Below are positions 24,849 to 33,452 of a stretch of DNA of 64,000 nt, piece by piece; within the stretch, counting starts at the first letter, position 1, and each line of letters begins with the position of its first letter. The notes beneath the pieces are model-generated. The model was not told the DNA's origin and searched no databases. It saw nothing but the letters and a program-made list of their open reading frames with translations. Both the position numbers and the translations under genes were made by a program. The DNA is from an uncultured Candidatus Melainabacteria bacterium (lineage in GTDB: Bacteria > Cyanobacteriota > Vampirovibrionia > Gastranaerophilales > Gastranaerophilaceae). Where the stretch lies: NCBI GenBank assembly GCA_934693165.1, contig CAKUUX010000002.1, forward strand, positions 139,291-203,290, given 5' to 3'.

Positions 24849-25820
24849 ATGTCTAAAACTTTAGTTTCTGTTATTATTCCTGCTTACAATCATGAAAAAT
24901 ATGTTCAAGAAACAATCAAATCTATTATTAATCAAACTTATCAGAATATAGAATTAATTGTTATTGACGATGGTTCAAAAGATTTCACTTGGCAAAAAAT
25001 TCTGGAAATGAAGGATGAATGTGAAAGACGTTTTGAAAAAGTGCATTTTGAAACTAAGCAAAATGAAGGTACTTGTAAAACACTAAATAAACTTTTAAGT
25101 TGTGCTCAAGGTGATTTTATCTATCTTATTGCGTCAGATGATTTAGCAAAACCTAAAGCTATTGAAAAAGAAGTGGAATTTTTATCTAAACATAAAGATT
25201 TCGCATTATGTGTTGGAGATAATGAAATAATTGATTTTGAAAGCAAAGTTTGCTATTGGGATAAATTTAGAAATATAGAATATAATAAAAATAAAGCTTA
25301 TTTTAAAACATTTGCTGAATTTCTTCATAAATTAGTTAAATTTGATTTTAAATCTGGTAAATTCGGAAGATATGATAAAGTTTTACTAGATAATCATATT
25401 CCAAATGGTTATATGATAAGAAGATCTATTTTTGAAAAAATAGGCTATTTCACTCCAGAAGCTCCACTAGAGGATTGGTGGTTAATGCTTCAACTTTCAA
25501 AATACGCTAAAATGAAATACTTGAACGAAATTTTATTTTCTTATCGTTGGCATAGCGCAAATACAATAAAACAATCTGAAAAACTTGAAGGCTTTGGAAA
25601 TAGAACCCAAAAATACGAAATGGAAATTTTAAAAAATTTAGATATGAATTCTTTGCCAACGACCAATAGAAAAATAGTTGAAAAAGTCAAATCAGAAGGT
25701 ATTTGTATATCTTCTATAGGTATTCCACACGTATTTACATTTGAGAAATATAAATGTTTTTCTAATAAAATTAGAAAAATTAAAATATTTAATTTTACAG
25801 TTTTAAAATGGAAAAAATAA
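24849..25820 (+). CDS. Glycosyltransferase family 2
   Basis: This 323-residue GT2 has VSVIIPAYNHEKYVQETIKSI at the start, IDDGSKD (nucleotide binding), IASDDLAKPKAI (metal-binding DD) and an acceptor-side EDWWLMLQLS. The last ~60 residues are basic. It follows the DUF1796 gene by 12 bp with GGGAGG in front and ends the polysaccharide cassette just before repeat copy 2. Confidence 0.92.
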   Translation: MSKTLVSVIIPAYNHEKYVQETIKSIINQTYQNIELIVIDDGSKDFTWQKILEMKDECERRFEKVHFETKQNEGTCKTLNKLLSCAQGDFIYLIASDDLAKPKAIEKEVEFLSKHKDFALCVGDNEIIDFESKVCYWDKFRNIEYNKNKAYFKTFAEFLHKLVKFDFKSGKFGRYDKVLLDNHIPNGYMIRRSIFEKIGYFTPEAPLEDWWLMLQLSKYAKMKYLNEILFSYRWHSANTIKQSEKLEGFGNRTQKYEMEILKNLDMNSLPTTNRKIVEKVKSEGICISSIGIPHVFTFEKYKCFSNKIRKIKIFNFTVLKWKK

Positions 25821-25826
25821 ATTTTC

Positions 25827-25951
25827 GCAAAAAAAAAAGAGGCGTAATGCCTCTTGAATTTAAGAATAGCTGGAAGTATGAAAAAGATTTAATATACTTA
25901 TATTAAACCTCATCAAAATTAGAGTGTTATACCCTAACTGGTTAGTATTTT
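25827..25951. repeat. 125-bp direct repeat, copy 2
   Basis: Second copy of the element at 21267-21391, directly after the GT2 gene. Main differences are in the short stretch before ATACCC and around TGAATT. Here no minus-strand gene lies immediately upstream, so its terminator hairpin has no obvious client. Confidence 0.9.
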
Positions 25952-26016
25952 ATTATTCTATTGATTTATGCAGAAAAATTTAAACTAGATGTAAAAGCAT
26001 AATAAAATTTTAAAAG

Positions 26017-26045
26017 AAAAAGAGGTTAGAAATAACCTCTTTTTT
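26017..26045. terminator. Bidirectional terminator at the end of apeR
   Basis: AAAAGAGGTTA-GAAA-TAACCTCTTTT with a GNRA loop and T-runs in both directions, touching the apeR stop. It ends the minus-strand polyene operon. Confidence 0.85.
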
Positions 26046-27269
26046 TTATGCTCTTTTTAAAATGAGTGATGTATTTATTCCTCCGAAAGCAAAATTATTT
26101 GTCATTATGTATTCTGTATCAATATTTCTACCTTCATTTACAATATAATCTAATTCTGCACAATTTTCGTCAAGATTTTTCAAATTTAGTGTTGGTGCAA
26201 ACCATTTATTATTCATCATTTCAATACTCAAAATAGTTTCTATAGCCCCACAGGCTCCAAGTGTATGACCCGTATAGCTTTTTATAGAACTTATTGGAAC
26301 ATTTCTTTCAAAAGCTTCTTTGGTTGCATTTGATTCTGCAACATCACCTTGAATGGTTGCTGTACCGTGAGCGTTGACGTATCCGATTTCTTCTTTTGAT
26401 ATCTTTGCATTGTCAATCGCTTGTATCATAACTTCTTTCATCATATCTTTATTCGGATTTGTTATGTGTGTTCCATCAGTGTTTGTTGCAAATCCAACGA
26501 TTTCAGCATATATTTTAGCTCCACGATTTTTTGCGTGTTCATATTCTTCTAAAATCAATGTTCCTGCACCTTCGCCTACAACTAATCCATCTCTATCCTT
26601 ATCAAAAGGTGATGGAGTCAAATTAGGTGTGTTGTTTTTAGAACTTGTTGCGTACAAAGTGTCAAAAACACCAATTTGTGTTGGGTGAATTTCTTCTGCC
26701 CCACCTGCAATCATAACAGTTTGATAACCATTTTTTATGGCTTCGTAAGCATAACCTATTCCCATAGAACCTGATGTACAAGCAGTTGAAGAGGTTATCA
26801 ATCTTCCGTGAGTTTTAAAATATAGAGAAATATTTACGGCTGTTGTCTGTGGCATCATTTTTATGTATGAGCCTGAATTAAGGTTTTTAACTTTGTTTTC
26901 AACGCACATTGAATAAAAATCTAAAATTGCATCAAGCGAACCTGATGATGATCCATAGCTAACGCCTGTTTTACCGTTCGTTATTATTTCATCACCTAAC
27001 AATCCTGAATCTTTTAATGCTTCTTCTGCTGTTGCAACGGCCATTATTGCAACTGAGCCCATGGTTCTTTTGATTTTTCTGTCAAAATGTTCTGGCGTTT
27101 CAAACCCTTCAACTGTAGCTACCAATCTTGTGTTCAGATTTTCATATTTATCAAGTTTGTCCCAGTATTTTATACAATTTTTGTATGTTTTTAATCTTTT
27201 AAACGCACTATCAACACTTGAACCTAGTGGGGAAGTTATTCCCATTCCTGTAATAACAACTCTTTTCAT
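26046..27269 (-). CDS. apeR: Aryl-polyene beta-ketoacyl-ACP synthase (ApeR-like)
   Basis: This 407-residue FabF-like ketosynthase has an intact Cys-His-His triad: STACTSG (Cys164), VNAHGTA (His301) and TGHTLGA (His335). It condenses malonyl-ACP with the growing chain. In APE loci the order KS-DH-KR-KS is apeO-P-Q-R; the same order here, read from 29562 to 26046, identifies this as the apeR position. It overlaps the KR stop as TAATG. An isolated fatty-acid FabF is less likely given the neighbours. Confidence 0.88.
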   Translation of the reverse strand: MKRVVITGMGITSPLGSSVDSAFKRLKTYKNCIKYWDKLDKYENLNTRLVATVEGFETPEHFDRKIKRTMGSVAIMAVATAEEALKDSGLLGDEIITNGKTGVSYGSSSGSLDAILDFYSMCVENKVKNLNSGSYIKMMPQTTAVNISLYFKTHGRLITSSTACTSGSMGIGYAYEAIKNGYQTVMIAGGAEEIHPTQIGVFDTLYATSSKNNTPNLTPSPFDKDRDGLVVGEGAGTLILEEYEHAKNRGAKIYAEIVGFATNTDGTHITNPNKDMMKEVMIQAIDNAKISKEEIGYVNAHGTATIQGDVAESNATKEAFERNVPISSIKSYTGHTLGACGAIETILSIEMMNNKWFAPTLNLKNLDENCAELDYIVNEGRNIDTEYIMTNNFAFGGINTSLILKRA

Positions 27270-28000
27270 TAGATATAAAGTCCTCCATTTACAGAAATAA
27301 CTTGTCCTGTTATGTAACCTGCATCTTCACTTAGTAAATAATTTACCAGACTTGCAACTTCTTTAGGCAAACCTTTTCTTTTTAGAGGTACTTGTTTAAT
27401 TATTTCATCTGGAATGTTTTCTGTCATTTCTGTATCAATAATTCCAGCAGCAACGCAGTTTGCAGTAATATTTCTTTTTGCGACTTCTCGTGAGAATGCT
27501 TTTGTTGCTCCAATTAACCCAGCTTTAGATGCGCTATAATTAACTTGTCCTCTGTTTCCTGTTAATCCTGAAATTGATGAAAGTGTTACTACTCTACCTC
27601 TTCTTGATTGGATAAGTGGCAGGCTTAGTGGTTTTAAAACATTGTAAAACCCATCAAGATTTGTTCTTAAAACATCATCCCATTCGTCATCTTCCATTGC
27701 AGGAAATGGATTATCTTTTGCTATTCCTGCATTTAAAACTATTCCATAGTAAATACCATTTTTTTCAATATCGTTTAATAAAACTTTTTTTGTTTCTTCT
27801 CTATTTTTAACATCAAATGCAAGACATCTACAATTTACGCCTTTTGCTAAAATATCCTGTTTTAGATTTTCAAGCCTTTCAATATTTTTCGAACAATGTA
27901 AAACGATGTCGTAGCCATTATCTGAAAGATATTCTGCTATGGCTTTTCCTATTCCTCGACTAGAACCTGTTATTAAAACTTCTTTATTACTGTTATCCAT
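27269..28000 (-). CDS. apeQ: Aryl-polyene 3-oxoacyl-ACP reductase (ApeQ-like)
   Basis: A 243-residue FabG-type short-chain dehydrogenase. The NADPH loop is TGSSRGIG (11-18) and the catalytic set is Ser142, Tyr155, Lys159 (SSISGLTGNRGQVNYSASKAG). It reduces the ketone after each condensation. It overlaps the DH gene by 8 bp and the KS by 1 bp. In this operon it would complete the KR-DH pair needed for repeated conjugated double bonds, with no enoyl reductase present. Confidence 0.9.
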   Translation of the reverse strand: MDNSNKEVLITGSSRGIGKAIAEYLSDNGYDIVLHCSKNIERLENLKQDILAKGVNCRCLAFDVKNREETKKVLLNDIEKNGIYYGIVLNAGIAKDNPFPAMEDDEWDDVLRTNLDGFYNVLKPLSLPLIQSRRGRVVTLSSISGLTGNRGQVNYSASKAGLIGATKAFSREVAKRNITANCVAAGIIDTEMTENIPDEIIKQVPLKRKGLPKEVASLVNYLLSEDAGYITGQVISVNGGLYI

Positions 28001-28448
28001 TTAGTCCTATAAACTCCATATTTGTGTCGTCGTCACTTTGATAAACATTTATTGTTGCGCTTGCGACTTCTTCTTCTAATTTATCATAAATAAAACAATC
28101 AAATGCAGAAATATCGTTATCGTAATATGCCTCAACTGCTTTAACTGTATATGTTTCATTTTCTTTGAATAAATCTATTGAGTTATTATATAGTCGACTG
28201 CCTAGTAAAAACCCAATTCGTGGTTCTTTTTCTTTTTTTGAGTAAAAGGCGTAGCAACCTATAGTTTGAGCCATAAATTCAATACCACAAATAGAAGGGA
28301 TTCCTTTTAGAGTTTTATCGTAAAACTTTTTTTTATTATCGACATAAAAATTTGTTTTTACAAATTTGTTTTCTAAATCAACTTCAATTATGTCGTCTAG
28401 CAAAATCATTGGTTTTTTGTGTGGTAAAACTTTTGATAAATCAGTCAT
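27993..28448 (-). CDS. apeP: Aryl-polyene hotdog dehydratase (ApeP-like)
   Basis: This 151-residue hotdog protein resembles ApeP/COG4706: LPHKKPMILLDDIIE at the start and GIEFMAQTIGCYA in the central helix (Glu as the catalytic acid position). It dehydrates 3-hydroxyacyl-ACP. In studied APE systems ApeP works with a second hotdog protein, ApeI; here the ApeI-type domain is fused to the ligase at 31852. Overlaps both neighbouring genes by 8 bp. Confidence 0.87.
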   Translation of the reverse strand: MTDLSKVLPHKKPMILLDDIIEVDLENKFVKTNFYVDNKKKFYDKTLKGIPSICGIEFMAQTIGCYAFYSKKEKEPRIGFLLGSRLYNNSIDLFKENETYTVKAVEAYYDNDISAFDCFIYDKLEEEVASATINVYQSDDDTNMEFIGLNG

Positions 28449-29562
28449 CTTTACCTCGCATAATCATTACTGCGTTTGTTCCCCCAAATCCAAAACTCAA
28501 GCACATACAAGTTTTTAAGTTTTCTAATGTAGATTCTTTGTGGGCAAGTTTTATTTTTGGTAAATTTTTATCAAATTCTTCATCATAAATATGAGGATAA
28601 ACTCTTTTGTTATTATTTTCTAATAATTTACAGCAAAGAGCTGTTTCGATACTTGCTGCTGCGCCAAGACAGTGTCCTGTAAGAGGTTTTGTTGAGCTAA
28701 CAGGCACATTATCACCGAAAATTTTATTTATTGCATTAGCTTCCATTAAATCGTTTGCAATTGTACCTGTACCGTGAAGGTTTATGTAATCTATATCTTT
28801 CGGTTCTAAATTTGCATCTTCAAGTGACTGTTTTATTGCAAGGATTTCTTCTTTCGCTTCTGGATCGGGTGTTGTATTGTGGTAAACATCTGTATTTTTA
28901 CCAATTCCAGTTATTTCAATTTTGCCTCCTTCGTTTGATACAACAAAAACTGAAACAGCTTCACCAATATTTATGCCTTCTCTATTTTTGCTCATAGGGT
29001 TGGTTGCTTTATCTGTTAGTACTCCAAGTGAATCAAATCCAAAAATCGGAACTTTTGCCAAAGAATCAACTCCTACAACGATAACTGCTTTTGAAAATTT
29101 AGAATTTAATAAATCTCTTGCGATAGAAAATGCTTTTATTCCAGAAGAGCAAGCTGTTGATACTGATGAAAAATAATTATTTAATCTGTAGTATTCTTTT
29201 AAAAATACTGCAGGGTTTCCAAGTTCTGAGTGTTCAATATTTTTTGTTTTTTCGTATTCTTCAACTCCAGAATTAGTTGTTGCAACAATAACTCCAACAT
29301 TATCTCGTCCATATTTTTCAATATATTGTTCAAGGTTTAACGATTTGCAACAAGTCAAAATAAGTTGATTGCATCTAAGGTTAAATTTTTCATTTTCGAT
29401 TTTTTCGAGTGGAGTATTTATTTTTCCAACTCTAACTTTTTTATTTTTTATAATATTTTCTGAAATTTCAAATTTATTATTTTCACCATTAATAGCATTA
29501 ATGAATATCTCATCAATGTCTGAACCTAAATTACAGATAGCGTTATAATTAATTATCTCCAT
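28441..29562 (-). CDS. apeO: Aryl-polyene ketosynthase, partner of the chain-length factor (ApeO-like)
   Basis: This 373-residue ketosynthase has STACSSG (Cys138), NLHGTGT (His263) and TGHCLGA (His297), a complete triad. The shorter N-terminus and the sequence INIGEAVSVFVV resemble ApeO, which pairs with the cysteine-less chain-length factor ApeC to extend the polyene. The apeC-like gene lies divergently 29 bp away. First gene of the minus-strand arm. Confidence 0.88.
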   Translation of the reverse strand: MEIINYNAICNLGSDIDEIFINAINGENNKFEISENIIKNKKVRVGKINTPLEKIENEKFNLRCNQLILTCCKSLNLEQYIEKYGRDNVGVIVATTNSGVEEYEKTKNIEHSELGNPAVFLKEYYRLNNYFSSVSTACSSGIKAFSIARDLLNSKFSKAVIVVGVDSLAKVPIFGFDSLGVLTDKATNPMSKNREGINIGEAVSVFVVSNEGGKIEITGIGKNTDVYHNTTPDPEAKEEILAIKQSLEDANLEPKDIDYINLHGTGTIANDLMEANAINKIFGDNVPVSSTKPLTGHCLGAAASIETALCCKLLENNNKRVYPHIYDEEFDKNLPKIKLAHKESTLENLKTCMCLSFGFGGTNAVMIMRGKDD

Positions 29563-29570
29563 AGTCGATG

Positions 29571-29590
29571 ACTTTATTATATAATAAAGT
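29571..29590. promoter_or_regulatory. Palindromic shared -10 region of divergent ape arms
   Basis: ACTTTATTATATAATAAAGT is a perfect 20-bp palindrome. It holds TATAAT on the plus strand (29580-29585) and on the minus strand (29581-29576). The plus-strand -10 ends 6 bp before the apeC-like ATG; the minus one ends 13 bp before the apeO ATG. It may drive both arms and/or bind a dimeric regulator. Confidence 0.55.
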
Positions 29591-29591
29591 T

Positions 29592-30197
29592 ATGGAAATA
29601 TCAGATGAAAAATATTTTTATATAAAGGATTATAAATACATAGAAAACGGTGAGATTGATATATCTTTTCTTCCGATGATGATTAGAAGACGTCTTAGCT
29701 CTATTGATAAGTATGCAATTTATACTCTTTCTGCATTTAAAGATTGCAAAATTGATGAGATTGTTTATTCTTCTCGGTATGGGGAATTAGAAAGATTGTT
29801 TAAAATTATTGACCAATATATTGAAGACAATGAGGTTTCTCCAAATTTATTTTCAAGTTCTGTTCATAATTATTTGGTCGGATTGTTTTCTCAAATAAAT
29901 AATTTTACGAATTCTTATACTGCTCTTTCTGCAGAAAATAAGTCATTATCTATGGGCTTATTAAAATCTATTTTATCCGATAAAGAAAATTCTTTATTCT
30001 GTTATGTTGATAAAGAAAATGAAAAAATAAATTCGCTATCTTGTCTTATTTCAAAGAATTCTGGCGATATAAAATGTAGATTGATAAAAAGTCCTAATAA
30101 TACTTGTGAAAATGAATTTGCAGATTTTGTAAAATTTTTGGAAGCCAAAATAGATAAGATTAACTTTGGTTGTTATTCTATTGAAAGGGTAAATTAA
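29592..30197 (+). CDS. apeC: Aryl-polyene chain-length factor (ApeC-like)
   Basis: A 201-residue protein of the Ketoacyl-synt_2 (PF13723) type: LPMMIRRRLSSIDKYAIYTL, IVYSSRYGELERLFKII, SPNLFSSSVHNYLVGLFSQ and SYTALSAENKSLSMGLL. It lacks the active-site Cys and is much shorter than a full KS, as in ApeC, which forms a heterodimer with ApeO and sets chain length. ATG 29592 is preferred: an upstream ATG at 29568 would place the -10 palindrome within the coding sequence. No ribosome site; the message may be leaderless. Confidence 0.82.
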   Translation: MEISDEKYFYIKDYKYIENGEIDISFLPMMIRRRLSSIDKYAIYTLSAFKDCKIDEIVYSSRYGELERLFKIIDQYIEDNEVSPNLFSSSVHNYLVGLFSQINNFTNSYTALSAENKSLSMGLLKSILSDKENSLFCYVDKENEKINSLSCLISKNSGDIKCRLIKSPNNTCENEFADFVKFLEAKIDKINFGCYSIERVN

Positions 30198-30934
30198 TGA
30201 GATTTTTCCGTTCAATAATTTGTATTTTAGTGTTAATTATTTTTACCTTGTTCGCATTTATTTTAAATACATTCGTACTTCCAATTGCAAAGATGTTTTT
30301 TAATAAAACAGAGTATAAGTTTTTTGTATCAGATGTGATTTATTTTTTATGGGGAAAAATTTTATTAAATTTATTTAGATGTACTAGGCTTGCAAAATTT
30401 AATATAAAAAACTATGAGGAATTAAAATCTATAAAAAATAAGGTTATTGTTGCAACTCATCCGAGTTTTATTGATATTGTTATATTGATTGGGCTTATTC
30501 CTAGAACAACTTGTTTTGTAAAACAAGAGCTTACTAAAAATCCTCTTCTTTCAAATATTATTAAAAGTATTTTTATTTCTAATGATGTTGAAATTGACGA
30601 ACTTAAAACTGAATCAAAAAGTATGTTGGATTTAGGATTTAATATTGTAATTTTTCCTTCTGGTACTCGCCATAAAAAAGATGATTGTCCAAAACTTAAA
30701 AAAGGTTCATCTTTAATAGCGTTAAATTCTCATAAAAATATTGTTCCAATAAAATTGTATTCAGAAGGCGAATTTATGTTTATACATAAACCAATCTATG
30801 ATGTTGATGAAAAACGAGTTGAGTTTTTTATCGAAAAACTTGCAGAAATTGATATTACCCCATTTTTAGCATTGAATGATATTGAAAGTAAAAGAGAGTT
30901 GACCAATAAAATTGCAAAGTCTTTGTATAATTAA
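30197..30934 (+). CDS. PlsC-like acyltransferase (ApeD-like)
   Basis: This 245-residue 1-acylglycerol-phosphate-type acyltransferase has an N-terminal membrane segment (SIICILVLIIFTLFAFIL), the HX4D motif HPSFID near residue 95 and a FPSGTRH motif near 155. Its place in the APE arm (position D) suggests transfer of acyl groups during assembly of the polyene lipid. Start and stop of the previous gene overlap as TAATG. Confidence 0.85.
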   Translation: MRFFRSIICILVLIIFTLFAFILNTFVLPIAKMFFNKTEYKFFVSDVIYFLWGKILLNLFRCTRLAKFNIKNYEELKSIKNKVIVATHPSFIDIVILIGLIPRTTCFVKQELTKNPLLSNIIKSIFISNDVEIDELKTESKSMLDLGFNIVIFPSGTRHKKDDCPKLKKGSSLIALNSHKNIVPIKLYSEGEFMFIHKPIYDVDEKRVEFFIEKLAEIDITPFLALNDIESKRELTNKIAKSLYN

Positions 30935-30951
30935 ATACTTTATTATATAAT
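30923..30951 (+). promoter_or_regulatory. Predicted internal promoter before the ACP genes
   Basis: TTGTAT (30923-30928), 17 bp, TATAAT (30946-30951), then 6 bp to the ACP start codon. The 15-base ACTTTATTATATAAT here matches the palindrome at 29571 and has the same distance to the start codon. A transcript would start at or next to the ATG, so it would be leaderless. Confidence 0.5.
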
Positions 30952-30957
30952 ACTCTT

Positions 30958-31218
30958 ATGAACGAATTAGAAAATGAATTAAAAAATCTTATTATAAATA
31001 CTTTGGAATTAGAAGAAATAACACCTGATGATATCAATAGTGAAGAGCCACTGTTTATTGATGGGTTAGGATTAGATTCTATTGATGCTTTAGAGCTTGG
31101 TATGGCTTTGAAGAAAAAATATAATCTTTCAATGGGTACAAATAAAGAAGAAAATAAAAAACATTTTTACTCAATAAAAACATTGGCAGAATTTGTGAAA
31201 GGTCAAATCAATGGCTAG
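30958..31218 (+). CDS. apeE: Acyl carrier protein 1 of the polyene locus (ApeE-like)
   Basis: This 86-residue ACP has the phosphopantetheine motif GLDSIDALE (Ser about residue 40). A charged KEENKK insert lies in the loop before the last helix. It carries starter or extender units. No ribosome site is visible before the ATG. It overlaps the second ACP by 8 bp. Which of the two ACPs is E and which F is set by order only. Confidence 0.88.
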   Translation: MNELENELKNLIINTLELEEITPDDINSEEPLFIDGLGLDSIDALELGMALKKKYNLSMGTNKEENKKHFYSIKTLAEFVKGQING

Positions 31219-31465
31219 TTATTCAAAAGATGAAATTTTTAATGAATTAAAATCTATATTGGTAGATGAATTTGAATTACCAGAAGATAAAGTTACGCTT
31301 GAAGCTACTTTGTTTGAAGATTTGGATTTGGATAGTATTGATGCTGTTGATATTGCTGTAAGATTGCAAAAATTTACTAATAAAAAAATCTCTCCAGAAG
31401 ATTTTAAACAAATTAGAACTGTTTCTGATGTTGTTGAAGCTATTAATGAGTTATTAAATGAGTAA
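31211..31465 (+). CDS. apeF: Acyl carrier protein 2 of the polyene locus (ApeF-like)
   Basis: An 84-residue ACP with DLDLDSIDAVDIAV (attachment Ser about residue 38). Two tandem ACP genes are a hallmark of APE clusters; one holds the starter and the other the growing chain. It overlaps genes on both sides by 8 bp, so the set is tightly coupled. A 4'-phosphopantetheinyl transferase is not encoded nearby. Confidence 0.88.
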   Translation: MASYSKDEIFNELKSILVDEFELPEDKVTLEATLFEDLDLDSIDAVDIAVRLQKFTNKKISPEDFKQIRTVSDVVEAINELLNE

Positions 31466-31862
31466 ATTAAAATTTCTTTTTCCAATATTTATAATGTTAT
31501 TAGTGATTTTAATTTTTCACTATACAAATTGGATTGTCGCAAAATATTATCCTGTAATTGTTAACTTTGTGCTGTTTTGTATTTTCTTTGGTTCAACTTT
31601 TAGTGAAAAAACAGTTATCCAAAAAATGGCAAAACTTATGGAACCTAATATTAAGCCAAAGGCTCTTGAATACACAAGAAGACTTACTTATATTTGGTCT
31701 ATTTTTATGTTAGCGAACTTTTTTATTTCTTTAGCAACTGTTTTTATGAGTGAAAAAGTTTGGGCTATTTATAATGGATTTTTATCATATATGCTAGTTG
31801 GTGTGTTTTTTATAATAGAATATATGGTAAGAATAAATTTTAAGAAGAAGTATGACTGTTAG
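31458..31862 (+). CDS. ApeG-like COG4648 membrane protein
   Basis: A 134-residue protein with four membrane helices (FPIFIMLLVILIFHYTNW, PVIVNFVLFCIFFGSTF, YIWSIFMLANFFISLATV, LSYMLVGVFFIIEYMV) and a central KPKALEYTRRLTYIW motif. This matches COG4648 proteins always found between the ACP and ligase genes in APE loci. Its exact function is unknown; it may anchor the synthesis complex at the inner membrane. Confidence 0.75.
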   Translation: MSKLKFLFPIFIMLLVILIFHYTNWIVAKYYPVIVNFVLFCIFFGSTFSEKTVIQKMAKLMEPNIKPKALEYTRRLTYIWSIFMLANFFISLATVFMSEKVWAIYNGFLSYMLVGVFFIIEYMVRINFKKKYDC

Positions 31863-33450
31863 TTTTTTAAAATATTTTTATACCAATGATTTTGATAACA
31901 AGGTTATTTTAAAAGGGAATAACCGTTCATATATGGTTGGAGAAATTAAACCGATTATTTCAAAAAAGATTGATTTTTTACGTTCTGTGGAAGATAAAAA
32001 TATTATTATTGCTTCAAATGATAATTTTGAATTTTTTATAAATTTTATGGCTTGTGTATTTTCTAATAAAGAAGTTACACTTGTAAATGATACTCAAAAA
32101 ATGAAATCGTTTGGTGGTTTTATTTTAAATAATCAAGCGAGGGAAAATGAGAATTTAATTTTTAATACTATAGATGAGAATGAAGTTATCATAAATATTT
32201 TTACATCAGGTTCAAGTGGCGAAAATAAATGTATTAAAAAATCGTTGGAAAATCTTATTCAAGAAGCAAATGATTTGATTAGTGAGATTGATTTAAAAAA
32301 TGCAAAATCTGTTATTTCAACAACAACATTTAACCATTTATTTGGGCTAACTTTTTATTTGATGTTACCTCTTAATAGTGGGTTATGTATTGATTTAGAA
32401 AGAATAAATTATCCAGAAGATATAAAAGGCGAAAACCTTTTGCTTGTTACAACGCCTTCTTTTTTAGAAAAAATGAATAAGTATTCAGAAAATATTAATC
32501 TAAAATTAGAAAAGATTATAACAGCAGGTGCAAAGTTGAAGAAGGAAGAATTTAATTACGCATTGAATATTTCAAACAGCGTTACTGAAATATATGGAAG
32601 TACCGAATCAGGTATTATTGCGCATAGAGAAAGTCCAAATTCTAACCTAAAATTATTTAATAATGTAGAAATAATTTTTGATGAAAATACATTTATAAAA
32701 ACAAATTATTCTATAGAAAATATAAACAAATCAGGAGATTTGATAAAACCTATTGAAAATCGTGAGATAGAACTTTTAGGAAGAGTTGATAGAATTCTTA
32801 AGGTTTATGAAAAAAGAATTTCTGCAGAAGAATTAGAGCAAAAATTAGAGGAACATAAATTTGTAAAAGAAGCTTATTGTCTAAATTATGAGGATAAGAT
32901 TGCGTCAATGATTTCTTTAACAAATGAAGGTTTTGAATTCGTTTTAAATAACGATATTTTGCAAATAAAAAAAGAATTAAAAATGTATTTGAAAGAATTT
33001 TTTGAGATTGTTCCTCAAAAATTTAAATTTATTGATGAACTCCCAAAAACTCAAAGAGGTAAAGTTGATAGAAACAAAATTCTTGAAGTTTTTGATATAA
33101 ACATGTCTTATCCATTGATTTTAAAACGAGAAATAAAAGAAAATTTTGCAAACTTTAAGGTTTATTTTTACAAACACTGTGACTTTTTTAAAGGACACTT
33201 TGAAGGTTTTCCAATCCTTGCTGGTGTTGTTCAATTATTATTTGCATCAATATTAACTAAGGATACATTTGGTATTGAATGTTCAATCGGTCAAATTAAA
33301 AGAATAAAATTTAAGAATATAATTAGACCAGATGAAATAATTGAGTTAAAAATTGAAAAAGTTAAGGAAAATTTTGTATTTACGTACTATAATAGAGAAA
33401 AGATTTTCTCTTCGGGAGTATTACCAACTAAGAACATTTTCAAGGGATAG
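31852..33450 (+). CDS. Acyl-ACP/CoA ligase fused to hotdog dehydratase (ApeH-ApeI)
   Basis: This 532-residue protein joins two APE functions. Residues 1-410 form an AMP-forming ligase: TSGSSGENK (118-126), TTTFNHLFGL, EIYGSTESG (246-254), RVDRILKV and the catalytic-Lys region QRGKVDRNK. It should activate the aryl starter and load it on ACP. Residues about 425-532 form an ApeI-like hotdog domain with GHFEGFPILAGVVQLLFA (His449). The acidic partner residue seen in FabZ-type sites is not obvious there. Overlaps apeG by 11 bp. Confidence 0.85.
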   Translation: MTVSFLKYFYTNDFDNKVILKGNNRSYMVGEIKPIISKKIDFLRSVEDKNIIIASNDNFEFFINFMACVFSNKEVTLVNDTQKMKSFGGFILNNQARENENLIFNTIDENEVIINIFTSGSSGENKCIKKSLENLIQEANDLISEIDLKNAKSVISTTTFNHLFGLTFYLMLPLNSGLCIDLERINYPEDIKGENLLLVTTPSFLEKMNKYSENINLKLEKIITAGAKLKKEEFNYALNISNSVTEIYGSTESGIIAHRESPNSNLKLFNNVEIIFDENTFIKTNYSIENINKSGDLIKPIENREIELLGRVDRILKVYEKRISAEELEQKLEEHKFVKEAYCLNYEDKIASMISLTNEGFEFVLNNDILQIKKELKMYLKEFFEIVPQKFKFIDELPKTQRGKVDRNKILEVFDINMSYPLILKREIKENFANFKVYFYKHCDFFKGHFEGFPILAGVVQLLFASILTKDTFGIECSIGQIKRIKFKNIIRPDEIIELKIEKVKENFVFTYYNREKIFSSGVLPTKNIFKG

Positions 33451-33452
33451 CT

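Noticed and set aside
21267..25951. Two-copy repeat as a CRISPR or insertion-sequence end
   Set aside because: Only two copies 4.6 kb apart, no spacer pattern, no transposase and no terminal inverted repeats.
26046..31465. Reading the KS/KR/DH/ACP set as the ordinary fatty-acid synthesis operon
   Set aside because: No FabD, FabH or FabI-type gene; two ACPs, a chain-length factor, ligase, LolA and MMPL fit an aryl-polyene locus better.
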